Source of the DNA: Methylomonas rhizoryzae
Lineage (GTDB): Bacteria > Pseudomonadota > Gammaproteobacteria > Methylococcales > Methylomonadaceae
Assembly: GCF_008632455.1 (NCBI RefSeq)
Contig: NZ_CP043929.1
Location: 3,720,001 to 3,784,000, forward strand
Direction of reading: 5' to 3'
DNA: 64,000 bases
Both the position numbers and the translations under genes were made by a program. The notes below the pieces were generated by a model. The model was not told the origin of the DNA and ran no database searches. It saw only the letters and a program-made list of their open reading frames with translations. Each line of letters opens with the position of its first letter. Positions within the stretch are counted from its first letter, which is position 1. Of this stretch, positions 54,858-63,900 are shown one piece after another.

Positions 54858-55331
54858 TTATCTTTTTCCCCTTGCCCATTCTCTTAGCTGCTGTATTTTG
54901 GTTGATGTATCAGTGGTGTTGTAGAAAGAAAACGAGCCAGAGCAAGCAAAAACGAGCCCGTTTGATTCTTTGTTAAGAAATATTACATATTCCCAGCCGG
55001 GCCGAAGGCCCAGCATGCAGTTTCCATTGGCGAACGGTAATTCTTTTAGGAAATTTGGAGAAAACTTTTTGCCTTTAAATACTTCCTTTTCTTCGAAAGA
55101 GATGCGGGCATATTCACCATGAGCCATATCGATAATGTCAGAATCGGCATTTCCTAATTCACTCACATCCCTAAGTTCTGCGACAGTGATTTTTACATGC
55201 GCGACATAGTCGGCCTTGATATATAGGCTTTGCTTGGTTTCACCACCTACACATTTGCAGGCTAAGACAGCTTCCACTGGAAGCACAGTCAAAATAAAAG
55301 CTACAAAAATCGAGGGAAAAACTTTAAACAT
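54858..55331 (-). CDS. Cassette gene: exported protein
   Basis: A 157-residue protein with a signal peptide (MFKVFPSIFVAFILTVLPVE, ending VLA before Cys, so possibly a lipoprotein). The mature part has four Cys residues and a netrin/TIMP-like look (ACKCVGGETKQSLYIKADYV, then KITVAELRD and EVFKGKKFS). That fold suggestion is from the CxC start and spacing only. An ATG at 55352 is an alternative start. Confidence 0.7.
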   Translation of the reverse strand: MFKVFPSIFVAFILTVLPVEAVLACKCVGGETKQSLYIKADYVAHVKITVAELRDVSELGNADSDIIDMAHGEYARISFEEKEVFKGKKFSPNFLKELPFANGNCMLGLRPGWEYVIFLNKESNGLVFACSGSFSFYNTTDTSTKIQQLREWARGKR

Positions 55332-55348
55332 TGTCCTGTAAGCTGTAT

Positions 55349-55417
55349 GCATAACGTTTGACATGAGCTGCATGACCCGGCTTGCCGGGGCATGTCAGCT
55401 CGATGGAAGGGTTAGGC
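55349..55417 (-). repeat. attC site 6 (69 bp)
   Basis: GCATAAC (55349-55355) and GTTAGGC (55411-55417) bound a palindrome with GAGCTGCATGACCCGGC and GCCGGGGCATGTCAGCTC arms. Confidence 0.88.
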
Positions 55418-55903
55418 GTCACAGCCACGCGCCTGAGGAAAGAGTTGGAAGACGAAGGATGCCTTCTCCCACTCGGGGTCATTCTCCATTCGATAGTTCC
55501 ATTGCCGCTGCCATGTGCGGCTGTGAAGAAGGGTTTGGAGTTCGGTATGAGCGACCTCTGGATCATGGACTTGGAACATCAGTTCACGCGCCTCATTCCA
55601 GGTGCTTCGAGCCAGGAACATTGCGTTCTCAGCTCCTTGTTCGGTTCGCCCCTTGAGAACAACGGATTCGATCTCGTCGCCCAGATCGAACAGGAGTTTG
55701 CTCTCCTTTTCCGACGGCATGCCGTTCTCGATTAGTTCCTCGGCTTCTATCGTGATGCAGAGGTGCCAAGGGAAGATCGCTGTGTGCTGGAAGGCGAGCA
55801 ACGCATCGTTGACCACGATTACCTCGGGAAGCCCGTCTCGCTTGGAGTTGAACAGCGTGTAGTGCGGCTCGGGTAAGTCGATGGTGATTTCGTGGTCCGG
55901 CAT
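55412..55903 (-). CDS. Cassette gene: DUF695-like protein
   Basis: A 163-residue soluble protein. LPEVIVVNDALLAFQHTAIF, then PWHLCITIEAEELIENGMPS and KESKLLFDLGDEIESVV follow the pattern of DUF695 proteins, a family of unknown function found in many bacteria and in mobile DNA. The C-terminal WNYRMENDPEWEKASFVF also fits. It ends within attC 6. Confidence 0.7.
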   Translation of the reverse strand: MPDHEITIDLPEPHYTLFNSKRDGLPEVIVVNDALLAFQHTAIFPWHLCITIEAEELIENGMPSEKESKLLFDLGDEIESVVLKGRTEQGAENAMFLARSTWNEARELMFQVHDPEVAHTELQTLLHSRTWQRQWNYRMENDPEWEKASFVFQLFPQARGCDA

Positions 55904-55911
55904 TTGGTGAC

Positions 55912-55992
55912 GCCTAACGACAAGTATAACCGGCCAAAAAAAGCGGAGCGGAGCGTAGCTTTTTATGGTCCGAGTTTATGCGCTTGTTATGT
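55912..55992 (-). repeat. attC site 7 (81 bp)
   Basis: GCCTAAC (55912-55918) and GTTATGT (55986-55992) bound an imperfect palindrome with GGCCAAAAAAAGC and GCTTTTTATGGTC arms. Confidence 0.86.
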
Positions 55993-56373
55993 GTTTTTCT
56001 CATCGCTCCACCGCTTTAGTATTTCACCATGCCCAACAATTTTGCCTCCTTCGCGAAGGGTGAATGTTGCACCAGGAATAACATCTTCATATACGTTGTC
56101 GGGAAAATACATTAGTGCCATCACTACATGTATTCTTTCATTTACTGGTACAAATTCAACTTCTGGCCCTTCTATGAAAGCGACTCCCTGATACTTTTCA
56201 GTCAAAGTTCTAGGATGCTCAGGAGTAACCTCCACAATTGCTTCTCGTTGATTTCGGTCACCTATGACAATATGGGACCGATAAATTCCACCGAAAGCTG
56301 CTCCCGATAATGGAGATATTCGTCCACCATCTTCCGTACTCAACATTACTATTTCAGCTTCGATTTTTTCCAT
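55987..56373 (-). CDS. Cassette gene: EF-Tu domain 3-like beta-barrel protein
   Basis: A 128-residue protein with strong likeness to the C-terminal domain of elongation factor Tu: IEAEIVMLSTEDGGRISPLS at the start (EF-Tu: [20 protein letters not shown]) and GATFTLREGGKIVGHGEILK near the end (EF-Tu: RFAIREGGRTVGAGVV). There is no GTPase domain. It might bind RNA or act as a stand-alone regulator; function unknown. It ends at attC 7. Confidence 0.8.
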   Translation of the reverse strand: MEKIEAEIVMLSTEDGGRISPLSGAAFGGIYRSHIVIGDRNQREAIVEVTPEHPRTLTEKYQGVAFIEGPEVEFVPVNERIHVVMALMYFPDNVYEDVIPGATFTLREGGKIVGHGEILKRWSDEKNT

Positions 56374-56379
56374 GGCTAC

Positions 56380-56442
56380 ACATAACGACCAAGCTAACAG
56401 GCCGGCGCGGTAGCGCCGGTCATGTTGAGCGACTGGTTAGCG
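56380..56442 (-). repeat. attC site 8 (63 bp)
   Basis: ACATAAC (56380-56386) and GTTAGCG (56436-56442) bound a short palindrome with GGCCGGCGC and GCGCCGGTC arms. Confidence 0.85.
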
Positions 56443-56467
56443 CTAGGTGCAAGCCAGCCATAGAATA

Positions 56468-56599
56468 TGGTGCGGAGAGGAGGAATCGAACCTCCTGCGT
56501 TCTCTCTCGGCAAGTAGCACAAATTCATGAACGTAAATCTCTCGCTTGGGTTGGAATTTTCTCTCACCAGAGACTCCGCAGGAACGCAATTCCGCACCA
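56468..56599 (-). ncRNA. tRNA-like structured element inside a cassette
   Basis: The minus strand ends with a perfect T arm (GGAGG, TTCGATT, CCTCC), followed by TCTCCGC, A and an encoded CCA. The element begins TGGTGCGGA, which pairs perfectly with the terminal TCCGCACCA (9 bp). Inside it, TGCGTTC pairs with GAACGCA just before the T arm. There is no normal D arm or anticodon arm, and it is 132 nt long, so it is not a standard tRNA. It may be a tRNA-like RNA or a decayed tRNA. Confidence 0.5.
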
Positions 56600-56644
56600 A
56601 ACACATGCCATTACTTGAGTAAAGATAGCGAATGAGTTTTCCAT
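56564..56644 (-). CDS. Cassette gene: 26-residue hydrophobic peptide
   Basis: A GGAGG five bases before the ATG at 56644 gives MENSFAIFTQVMACVWCGIA followed by FLRSLW. The same frame is open from 56746 (60 residues, starting MDIQVHIEVHVAISFG), which is an alternative. The end of the frame overlaps the first 36 bases of the tRNA-like element. It is uncertain whether the peptide, the RNA or both are the cassette product. Confidence 0.45.
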   Translation of the reverse strand: MENSFAIFTQVMACVWCGIAFLRSLW

Positions 56645-56776
56645 AATTACCTCCACAAAGGTTGAGATTACACCAAAGACAGAAGCGAAGACTTCCAACC
56701 CAAACGAGATTGCAACGTGCACTTCAATGTGTACTTGTATATCCAAGCCTGAAATGTTGGTAACGATATCATAAGG

Positions 56777-56869
56777 CGCTAACGCTTCGCATCACCGGCA
56801 GCAAAAAGCAGAGCGACGAGGAACGAGGAGCGCCGCTTTTTGCTGTCCGAGTGCATGCGATTGTTAGGG
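56777..56869 (-). repeat. attC site 9 (93 bp)
   Basis: CGCTAAC (56777-56783) and GTTAGGG (56863-56869) bound an imperfect palindrome with GGCAGCAAAAAGC and GCTTTTTGCTGTC arms. Confidence 0.87.
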
Positions 56870-57208
56870 CTTTGCATGCACTTTGCCATAAACCTCAAGC
56901 CTTTCCGCTTCGGACTTACAGGAATCGAAGCGTTCAAACAGACCGAACGCATATAGCCTTTCATTCATTGTCATTCCGCCGATGCCGTGAATTGCATCAT
57001 CTCTGAACGAAGACCAGAGCCTATATGCCTTTGAATGTTCCGCCTCTTTCGATATCCAGACGTTGCCAAAGAAGCGCTCGACCATATTTTCGAGCACCTC
57101 GGCATTTCGATCATCGCCTTTCCATTCCTCAATGTATTTTGCGAGATCTCGGACGGCCTTCTCGTCAGAAACAGCGCACAGTTCGTTCGCAAGTTCATCG
57201 AGGGTCAT
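56864..57208 (-). CDS. Cassette gene: small soluble helical protein
   Basis: A 114-residue acidic helical protein (MTLDELANELCAVSDEKAVR, then LENMVERFFGNVWISKEAEH and RLYAFGLFERFDSCKSEAER). No family recognised; it looks like the many small helical proteins of integron cassettes. It ends within attC 9 and starts 6 nt after the half-site at 57215, so it is the first cassette of the array. Confidence 0.75.
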   Translation of the reverse strand: MTLDELANELCAVSDEKAVRDLAKYIEEWKGDDRNAEVLENMVERFFGNVWISKEAEHSKAYRLWSSFRDDAIHGIGGMTMNERLYAFGLFERFDSCKSEAERLEVYGKVHAKP

Positions 57209-57214
57209 TTCAAG

Positions 57215-57289
57215 CCCTAACTAGTAATTAGATAGTTTCCGTATATCTACCGGAAATAATTTCCTAACCGATAATTCATTGAGCAGCAT
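57215..57289 (-). other. Array-proximal recombination half-site with a 22-codon leader frame
   Basis: CCCTAAC (57215-57221; GTTAGGG on minus) is the point where the first cassette joins non-cassette DNA, the place of an attI or remnant. On the minus strand a frame starting ATG at 57289 (MLLNELSVRKLFPVDIRKLS and NY) stops exactly at 57221-57223, with GAAGGG upstream. No integrase gene is present between here and the next gene at 58367. Confidence 0.4.
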
Positions 57290-57419
57290 ATGATTTTCCC
57301 TTCTGTATATCATCAACGATAGGCGACAATGATTGGTAACGACGCATTTGCTACCATTGAATCAAATTAGGCGATAGACAGCAACGGGTCAACGGACTTA
57401 GTCATAAATTCATCAAGCC

Positions 57420-58367
57420 CTAAAGCTTGAGATGCACCGGCAGGCGCGGTTCGCTTTGGATGTCGATCTGTACGGCGGTCAACAGCAACTGAAAACCCAG
57501 TACGATGGGCAACACCGCCAACATCACCGTTCCGGCGCTGGAAAATACTCCGGCTGCGCTGTTGTGGTACCACTGCCAGGCGCCGAAACCGCTGCCGGCC
57601 AACGACAAGACGCTCCCGGCCAGAAACATCACCGACGCCGCATTGAAACCGCGCAAAAAATAACTGTAAAACAATCGCTTGAAAAAACGGTTCAAATACA
57701 AACCGGAAAATTCCCAAACGACTCGCCGCACCGACAAATTGCTGATCTCGTCGGCGTACACCGCCTGCATCGGCACGTCTTCCACCACCGCCCGCATGAT
57801 ATTCAAACGAAACAGCAAATCGGATTCGAAAAAAAACCGTTTGGATAACTTGTCCAGCGGCAGTTCGGCGGCGATTTTGGCGTGCATGGCCACATAACCG
57901 TTGGTCGGGTCCATGACGCTCCAATAGCCGGTGGACATTTTGCTGACGAAGGACAATACGGTATTGCCGAATAAGCGCAGCTTGGGCATGCTCTCCAGAT
58001 ATTCCAGCTTGTAAAAACGGTTGCCCTTGCAATAATCGGCCCGGCGCAGCCGGATCGGTTCGACGAATTTGCCGATCAAGCCCGGATCCATTTGCCCGTC
58101 GCCGTCTATCTTGACGATGATGTCCGCTCCGTCCGCCAGCGCCGCCCGAATCCCGGTCACCACCGCCCCGCCTACCCCTTGGTTTTGTTCGTGCCGCAGC
58201 ACCTTTATCCTGGGATCGATGCACACCTGCTCGACTCTGTCGCCGGTATGCTGCGGACAGGCATCGTCGACGACGTAGATTGCAGCCACTTGTACGTCGA
58301 TGCGCCCCAACACCGACAACACGGCATCCCCGGTCCGGTAACAAGGAATAACGACTGCGATCCGCAT
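57420..58367 (-). CDS. GT2 polyisoprenyl-phosphate glycosyltransferase
   Basis: A 315-residue inner-membrane-associated glycosyltransferase. The GT-A domain starts MRIAVVIPCYRTGDAVLSVL and has IYVVDDACPQHTGD and VKIDGDGQMDPGLI (the DxD-type metal site). Two C-terminal helices (about 232-252 and 278-300) anchor it. It resembles enzymes that load a sugar onto undecaprenyl phosphate. It is the last of three genes and follows the flippase-like gene without a gap, consistent with making the donor for the GT39 enzyme. Confidence 0.88.
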   Translation of the reverse strand: MRIAVVIPCYRTGDAVLSVLGRIDVQVAAIYVVDDACPQHTGDRVEQVCIDPRIKVLRHEQNQGVGGAVVTGIRAALADGADIIVKIDGDGQMDPGLIGKFVEPIRLRRADYCKGNRFYKLEYLESMPKLRLFGNTVLSFVSKMSTGYWSVMDPTNGYVAMHAKIAAELPLDKLSKRFFFESDLLFRLNIMRAVVEDVPMQAVYADEISNLSVRRVVWEFSGLYLNRFFKRLFYSYFLRGFNAASVMFLAGSVLSLAGSGFGAWQWYHNSAAGVFSSAGTVMLAVLPIVLGFQLLLTAVQIDIQSEPRLPVHLKL

Positions 58368-58724
58368 TCAAGCACTCCCGATCACGATAATGCCGGCGAC
58401 GATCAGCAGCGAACCGATCAGTAGTTGCAGATGCCACGCTTCGCCGAACAGATAATGCGCCGCCACCGGCACGATGACGAAAGCCAGAGCGGTGAACGGA
58501 TATGCCCGGCTCAGCGGTACCTGGGTCAACACCCACACCCATGCCATCGTCGTCAGCGCATACAGCGCCAGCCCGGCCAGCAGATAAGCGTTAGTCAACG
58601 CCTGAATCAAACGTTCCCAAAATCCCGCACCGCTAATTTGCAGAGCACCTTGTTTGAACAGCACTTGCCCGGCGGCCAGGGCCAAAGTCACGCTCAAACA
58701 CATCAAAGCGGCGGAAGCCTTCAT
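58368..58724 (-). CDS. SMR-like (EmrE/ArnE-type) membrane protein, likely lipid-sugar flippase subunit
   Basis: A 118-residue protein with four helices, including LSRAYPFTALAFVIVPVAAH and LQLLIGSLLIVAGIIVIGSA, in the drug/metabolite transporter style. The ATG at 58724 overlaps the GT39 stop by 4 nt; the longer frame upstream only shadows that gene. Placed between a GT2 and an ArnT-like enzyme, it most likely helps flip a polyprenyl-linked sugar, as ArnE/ArnF do. A drug pump role is less likely. Confidence 0.8.
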   Translation of the reverse strand: MKASAALMCLSVTLALAAGQVLFKQGALQISGAGFWERLIQALTNAYLLAGLALYALTTMAWVWVLTQVPLSRAYPFTALAFVIVPVAAHYLFGEAWHLQLLIGSLLIVAGIIVIGSA

Positions 58725-60016
58725 GGCAGCCACTTGGCTTTTGCCGCGACCAGCAAGCGGGCCGCTCCCGCCGCGGCCAGTCCGTAGGCGATCGGATACA
58801 CCGGAAACGCATAACGCGGCAGCGGCGCCAATACACTGTGCAGGGCCGTGAAATAAGCCAGCAAGGCGACGCAAACCAGCGCTGCCGGGTCATTGGCGCA
58901 AATACTAGGTCGCGCGCGCCAATCCGCCAGATACCCAACGCATGCCAATCCGCCCAAGGCAATCAACAACGGATGAATCGCCATCATCATGTTCAAGGTA
59001 AAGGCCGGCAACGGCTGTCGGGTATACACCGACGACGCCACCTCATAGACATAAGGGCCACCGGCCCCGGCCACTTCTTCCGCTTGCCAATACTGCCACG
59101 GCTTGCCGAACAGATACCAACTCGCGTAACGCCACGGCTGTTGCAAGGCCCGCGCCCAGATCACCGACGCCGCGTTGGCCAAACTTTTAGTCATCGCCTC
59201 GTATTGCGGGTCTTCCCGATACGGATAACCGCGTAATTCCGGGGTTTTGAAGGTCAAATCCGGGTAGCCGCCCAGCGCGAAAGCCGCCGCCGCCAGATTG
59301 ACCTCGTCGGGTTGGCGATTGTCCGACTGCCAGATTTGCCAAGGCGCCCAGACCGAAACCAGCGCCACCAGGAGCGCCGCATGCCGTTTAACCTGCTGCT
59401 TCGACAGCAACGATGCCAAGCACAACAGCGGCGGAAACAACAAAATAGCCGGCCTGACCAAAGCCGCGCAGGCGAACATCGCTCCGCTCAGGGCGAACCA
59501 GAGCCAATGCCGTTTATCCCAGCCTAACAGGTAAACGGTCACCGACAAAACAATCAGAAAGCCGGACAGGGTTTCGGTCAGCACGTAGCCGCTGCCGATA
59601 ATCAACTGCGGCGAAATTGCCACCCACAACGCGCCCAAAAATGCCGCCCAAACGTGGGTCAAGCGCAACACCAGATGAAAAGTCAGCAGTACGGTCAGAC
59701 TGGATAGCAAGGCTTGAATCAACAGCACCGTGCTGTAAAACTGCGGAATCTCGCCGGTCAAACGCAACACGGCCGCCAAAAACAGGGGGTATCCCGGGGA
59801 AATATAAGTGGACGGAGTGAACGGGGCCTGTTCCGCCAACGAATAACTATGGTTGAAGGCCAAATTCAAGGCCAGACGCAGGTACTTGCCGGCGTCGGCC
59901 CGGAACGGGAAATCGATTTCCATCGAATACACGTAACTGATGCGTAAAATCAACGCGCACACGAACAGCAGAACGCTTATGGCGGCAGTGGGTACTTTAT
60001 TCTCAGTCATAGTCAT
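58721..60016 (-). CDS. ArnT/PMT-like GT39 membrane glycosyltransferase
   Basis: A 431-residue protein with about ten helices. The N-terminal DFPFRADAGKYLRLALNLAF has an Asp after helix 1 as in the GT39/GT83 family, and ALVRPAILLFPPLLCLASLL follows. A large periplasmic loop (about 225-345) is present. Such enzymes move a sugar from a polyprenyl carrier to lipid, glycan or protein on the periplasmic side. The start is set at the first ATG (60016); a GTG at 60028 is possible. It leads the three-gene set. Confidence 0.85.
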   Translation of the reverse strand: MTMTENKVPTAAISVLLFVCALILRISYVYSMEIDFPFRADAGKYLRLALNLAFNHSYSLAEQAPFTPSTYISPGYPLFLAAVLRLTGEIPQFYSTVLLIQALLSSLTVLLTFHLVLRLTHVWAAFLGALWVAISPQLIIGSGYVLTETLSGFLIVLSVTVYLLGWDKRHWLWFALSGAMFACAALVRPAILLFPPLLCLASLLSKQQVKRHAALLVALVSVWAPWQIWQSDNRQPDEVNLAAAAFALGGYPDLTFKTPELRGYPYREDPQYEAMTKSLANAASVIWARALQQPWRYASWYLFGKPWQYWQAEEVAGAGGPYVYEVASSVYTRQPLPAFTLNMMMAIHPLLIALGGLACVGYLADWRARPSICANDPAALVCVALLAYFTALHSVLAPLPRYAFPVYPIAYGLAAAGAARLLVAAKAKWLP

Positions 60017-60251
60017 CGGGTTGAGCACGACGAACGAATTCGGTGCAGTTCGTTAAAAAAAGCCGCGAAGGCTTCGCGATTGTGGCTCTGCGGCTTGGTT
60101 GCCGCGCAAAACCTGAATAACTGTAGCCCAGTATTCGAACGACGTAATTCAGCCCCGATGACCAGCGGCAACGTTTGAAACCTCAGCGGCAGTTGGCCCG
60201 GCACCATGCTGCAAGGTTATGATGTCGGACGGGCCGATTGGGAGAACGACT

Positions 60252-60920
60252 ATGTGTGGACGTTTCGATTTAACCGCAAATGCGCAAACCATCGTCGAAC
60301 ATTTCTTATTGCAGCGTACCCCGAAATACCAACCCAGCTACAACATCACGCCGGGCCGCAAAATATTGAACATCGTCCAGTTGGAGGACGGCTCGCGCAA
60401 ATCGGTGAATCTGTTCTGGGGCTTGGTACCTTCGTGGGCCAAAGACAAGAAAAACAGCGGCCATTTGATCAATGCCCGCATGGAATCGGTACGGGAAAAA
60501 CCCTCGTTTCGCGCTGCCTTCAGACACAGGCGCTGCCTGATACCGGCCACCGGATTCTACGAATGGCACCAACAGGACGCCGCCAAACAGGCTTACCACA
60601 TCCACAAAGCGGACCACGGTGTATTGGCGTTCGCCGGCTTATGGGAACAATGGCAGCAACAAACCGAAACCCTGTATTCCTGCACCATCATCACCATGGC
60701 CGCCACGGGCTGTATGACCGAGATCCACCAACGCATGCCGGCCATCCTGAACCCCGCCGACTACGGTATCTGGCTGGATAAAGCCACCCCGCCGGATACC
60801 GCTTTCGCGTTATTGAACGCCGGCATCTACCCCGACCTGCAAGCCACCGCGGTAAGCAACTGGGTCAACAATCCGCAGCACGACGATCCGCGCTGTTTGC
60901 AGACGCAATCGGCCACTTGA
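60252..60920 (+). CDS. yedK: SRAP-domain protein YedK (abasic-site crosslinking)
   Basis: A 222-residue SOS-response-associated peptidase-like protein. It starts MCGRFDLTANA, and after Met removal the Cys forms the thiazolidine crosslink to abasic sites in single-stranded DNA. Other active-site pieces are YNITPGRK (Asn), TGFYEWHQQD (Glu) and TEIHQRMP (His). The ATG at 60252 is fixed by the MCGR motif. It is a single gene between opposing transcription units. Confidence 0.95.
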   Translation: MCGRFDLTANAQTIVEHFLLQRTPKYQPSYNITPGRKILNIVQLEDGSRKSVNLFWGLVPSWAKDKKNSGHLINARMESVREKPSFRAAFRHRRCLIPATGFYEWHQQDAAKQAYHIHKADHGVLAFAGLWEQWQQQTETLYSCTIITMAATGCMTEIHQRMPAILNPADYGIWLDKATPPDTAFALLNAGIYPDLQATAVSNWVNNPQHDDPRCLQTQSAT

Positions 60921-60971
60921 GGTCGTATCGCTGGGGGGATAATTCGCTCATGCCTTAACCCATCGGTCGAA

Positions 60972-63900
60972 CTAATCGGCCGCTCCGAACCCGCCCCCGC
61001 CCGGGGTTTCGATCAGGATGGCGTCGCCGGCCTCAACAGCAAGCTGCGCGCAAGCCGGCAGGATGTCTTCGCTGCCGTCCTTGTGCAACAAGCGGTTACG
61101 GCCGATTTGACCGGGACTGCCCCCAGCCAGGCCGAACGGCGGCAGGCGGCGATGGCTGGACAGGATGCCGACCGACATCGCTTGCAGAAATTCGATATGC
61201 CGGAGCGTGCCGCAGCCGCCACGATAGCGCCCGGCCCCGCCGCTGCCGTCGCGTACCGAGAATTCGTGCAACAACACCGGAAAACGTTGTTCCAGAATTT
61301 CCGGGTCGGTGATGCGCGAATTGGTCATGTGGGTATGCACCGCATCCGCCCCGGCAAAACCGTTGCCGGCCCCGGCTCCGCCGCAGATGGTCTCGTAATA
61401 TTGGTAATCCCGGTTGCCGAACGTCAGATTGTTCATCGTGCCTTGCGAGCCGGCCAGCACCCCCAACGCGCCGTACAAGGCGTCCACCACGTATTGCGAG
61501 GTCTCGACGTTGCCGGCCACCACCGCGGCGGGGTAGCGCGGATTCAGCAAACAGCCCTCGGGGATAACGATGGTTAAGGGTTTCAAACAGCCGGCGTTGA
61601 GCGGAATGTCGTCTTGCAACAAGGTGCGGAACACGTACATCACCGCGGCTTGACACACTGCGGCGGGGGCATTGAAGTTGCCGTCCAGTTGCGGCGAGGT
61701 GCCGCTGAAATCGATTTCCGCTTGGCTGCGCCGCCGGTCCACCGTGATGCGCACCGCGATCCGCCCGCCTTGGTCCATGGGATATTCGAAATAGCCGTCC
61801 GCCAGACCGGGCAACAAACGGCGCACGCAAGCCTCGGCGTGATCTTGCACGTGCCGCATGTACGCGGCTACCACCGGCAAGGAATACTGTGCGACCAAGG
61901 CCAGTAATTCGTTGGCACCTTTGTGGTTGGCGGCGATTTGCGCCTGCAAATCGGCGATGTTTTGCTGCGGATTGCGAGCCGGATACGGGTGATCTTGCAG
62001 CCATTGCACAACCGCCCGCTCCAGAAACTGCCCGGCTTGCACGATTTTCAAGCCGGCGCTGAGCACGCCTTCTTCGCTGATGTGGCGACTGGCGGCCGGC
62101 ATCGAGCCCGGGGAAATGCCGCCGACGTCGGCATGGTGACCGCGCGACGCAACCAGAAACAACAGCCGGTCGCCTGGTGGGTCGAATACCGGACTGACCA
62201 CGGTAATATCCGGCAAATGCGTGCCGCCGGCGTAGGGCGAATTAAGCAAATAGGCGTCGCCCGCTTGCATGACCAGGTCGACCCGGGCCAACAGGGCGGC
62301 AACGGCGGCGCCCATCGAACCCAAGTGCACCGGGATATGCGGCGCGTTGGCAATCAATTGCCCGGTGGGGTCGAACACGGCACAGGAAAAATCCAGCCGC
62401 TCCTTGATGTTGACCGAATGCGCGGTGTTTTGCAGCACAAAGCCCATTTGTTCGGCGACCGAGACAAAGCGCTTGTTGAAAATTTCCAGCCAAACCGGGT
62501 CCGCAGCCGCGCCGGGCATCGCCGCCTCGATGCCGATTTCGCGGCGCTGCAACAACAAATCGGCATTTGCCGCGACTTGCGCTTGCCAACCGGGCTCGAC
62601 CACTATGGTAGAGGTCGATTCCAGCACGATGGCCGGGCCGTCCAGCACCGCTCCGCTCGGCAAGGCTTCCCGCCGGTAAATCGGCGTTTCCCGCCAGGCG
62701 CCGCGGCTGAACATGCGGTCGATCCTTTCGGCGCGCACCGGTCCGGCGGCAGCCTGAAAGCCGCAATCCAGGTCCGGCGCGTCGCCGGCGCTGCATTCCA
62801 GATACACAGCCGACAACAGCAGCGGCCGGTCCGCGTAGCAAAAACCGAATTGCTGCCGATAGGCGGCCGCGAAACGCTCGGTCAGCTGGCCCGGTTGGTC
62901 GGCGTCCAGTGCCAGCGAGGTATCCGTGCCTTGATAGCGCACGACCAATTGGCGGCGGCTGCGAATCGTCGGCGCGGCTACACCTTGCGCGCTCAATTCC
63001 GCGGCCGCTTGCGCCAGTAGTTCGCCCCACCATTCGTCAAGCTCGGCGGCGCTGACGCCGTCCAAATGCCGCTCCACACCACGTTGCCGCAACACCCGAA
63101 ATTGCGCCAAGCCCATGCCGTAAGCCGACAACACCCCCGCCAAAGGATGCAGCAACACTGTGCGCATGCCCAATTGCTCGGCCAGCAGACAAGCGTGTTG
63201 AGCGCCGGCCGCCCCGTAGCAGCACAAGGCGTAGTCGGCCAAGTGGTAACCTTTTTGTACCGAGATTTGCTTGATCGCTTCGGCCATGTTTTCGATCGCG
63301 ACCGCCAAAAAACCGGCGGCGACTTGTTCCGGGCTGCGCGGCTCGCCGCAGGCCTGGCCTATGCGCTGCGCCAGCTCGGCAAATAGGACGCGCACCCGCT
63401 GCAGGTCCGGTCCTTGATCGCCGCGCGGGCCGAATACGGCCGGAAAACCCGGTAATTTGCCCAGTAGCAAATTGGCGTCGGTCACGGTCAGCGGTCCGCC
63501 GCGCCGATAACAGGCCGGACCGGGATCGGCACCGGCCGAATCAGGCCCAACCCGGTAGCGGAAGCCGTCGAAATGCAAGACCGAGCCGCCGCCGGCCGCC
63601 ACGGTGTGGATCGCCATCATCGGCGTGCGAATTCTGACCCCGGCCACTTCGGTGTCGAAACTGCGCTCCAACTCGCCGGCGTAATGTGCGACGTCGGTCG
63701 AGGTTCCGCCCATGTCGAACGCGATGATTTTAGCCAGCCCGGCCCGTTCCGCCACCGCCGCCGCCCCGACGATGCCGCCGGCCGGCCCGGACAAAATACA
63801 GTCCTTGCCTTGAAATAAATCGGCTGCAACCAAGCCGCCGTTGGATTGCATGAACAACAAACGGCTGGAACGGCCGCCGTTGGTCAAGCCGCTGGTCACT

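Noticed and set aside
56468..56599. Standard tRNA gene
   Set aside because: Only the T arm and an acceptor-like end fit; length is 132 nt and no D arm or anticodon arm can be drawn, so it is reported only as tRNA-like.
57367..58542. 391-codon minus-strand open frame
   Set aside because: It is an Arg/Gly/Ala-rich shadow of the GT2 gene in another frame; the GT2 frame has clear domain motifs.
61923..63020. 365-codon plus-strand open frame
   Set aside because: Antisense shadow of the hydantoinase gene, rich in Arg, Gln and His, with no family-like sequence.
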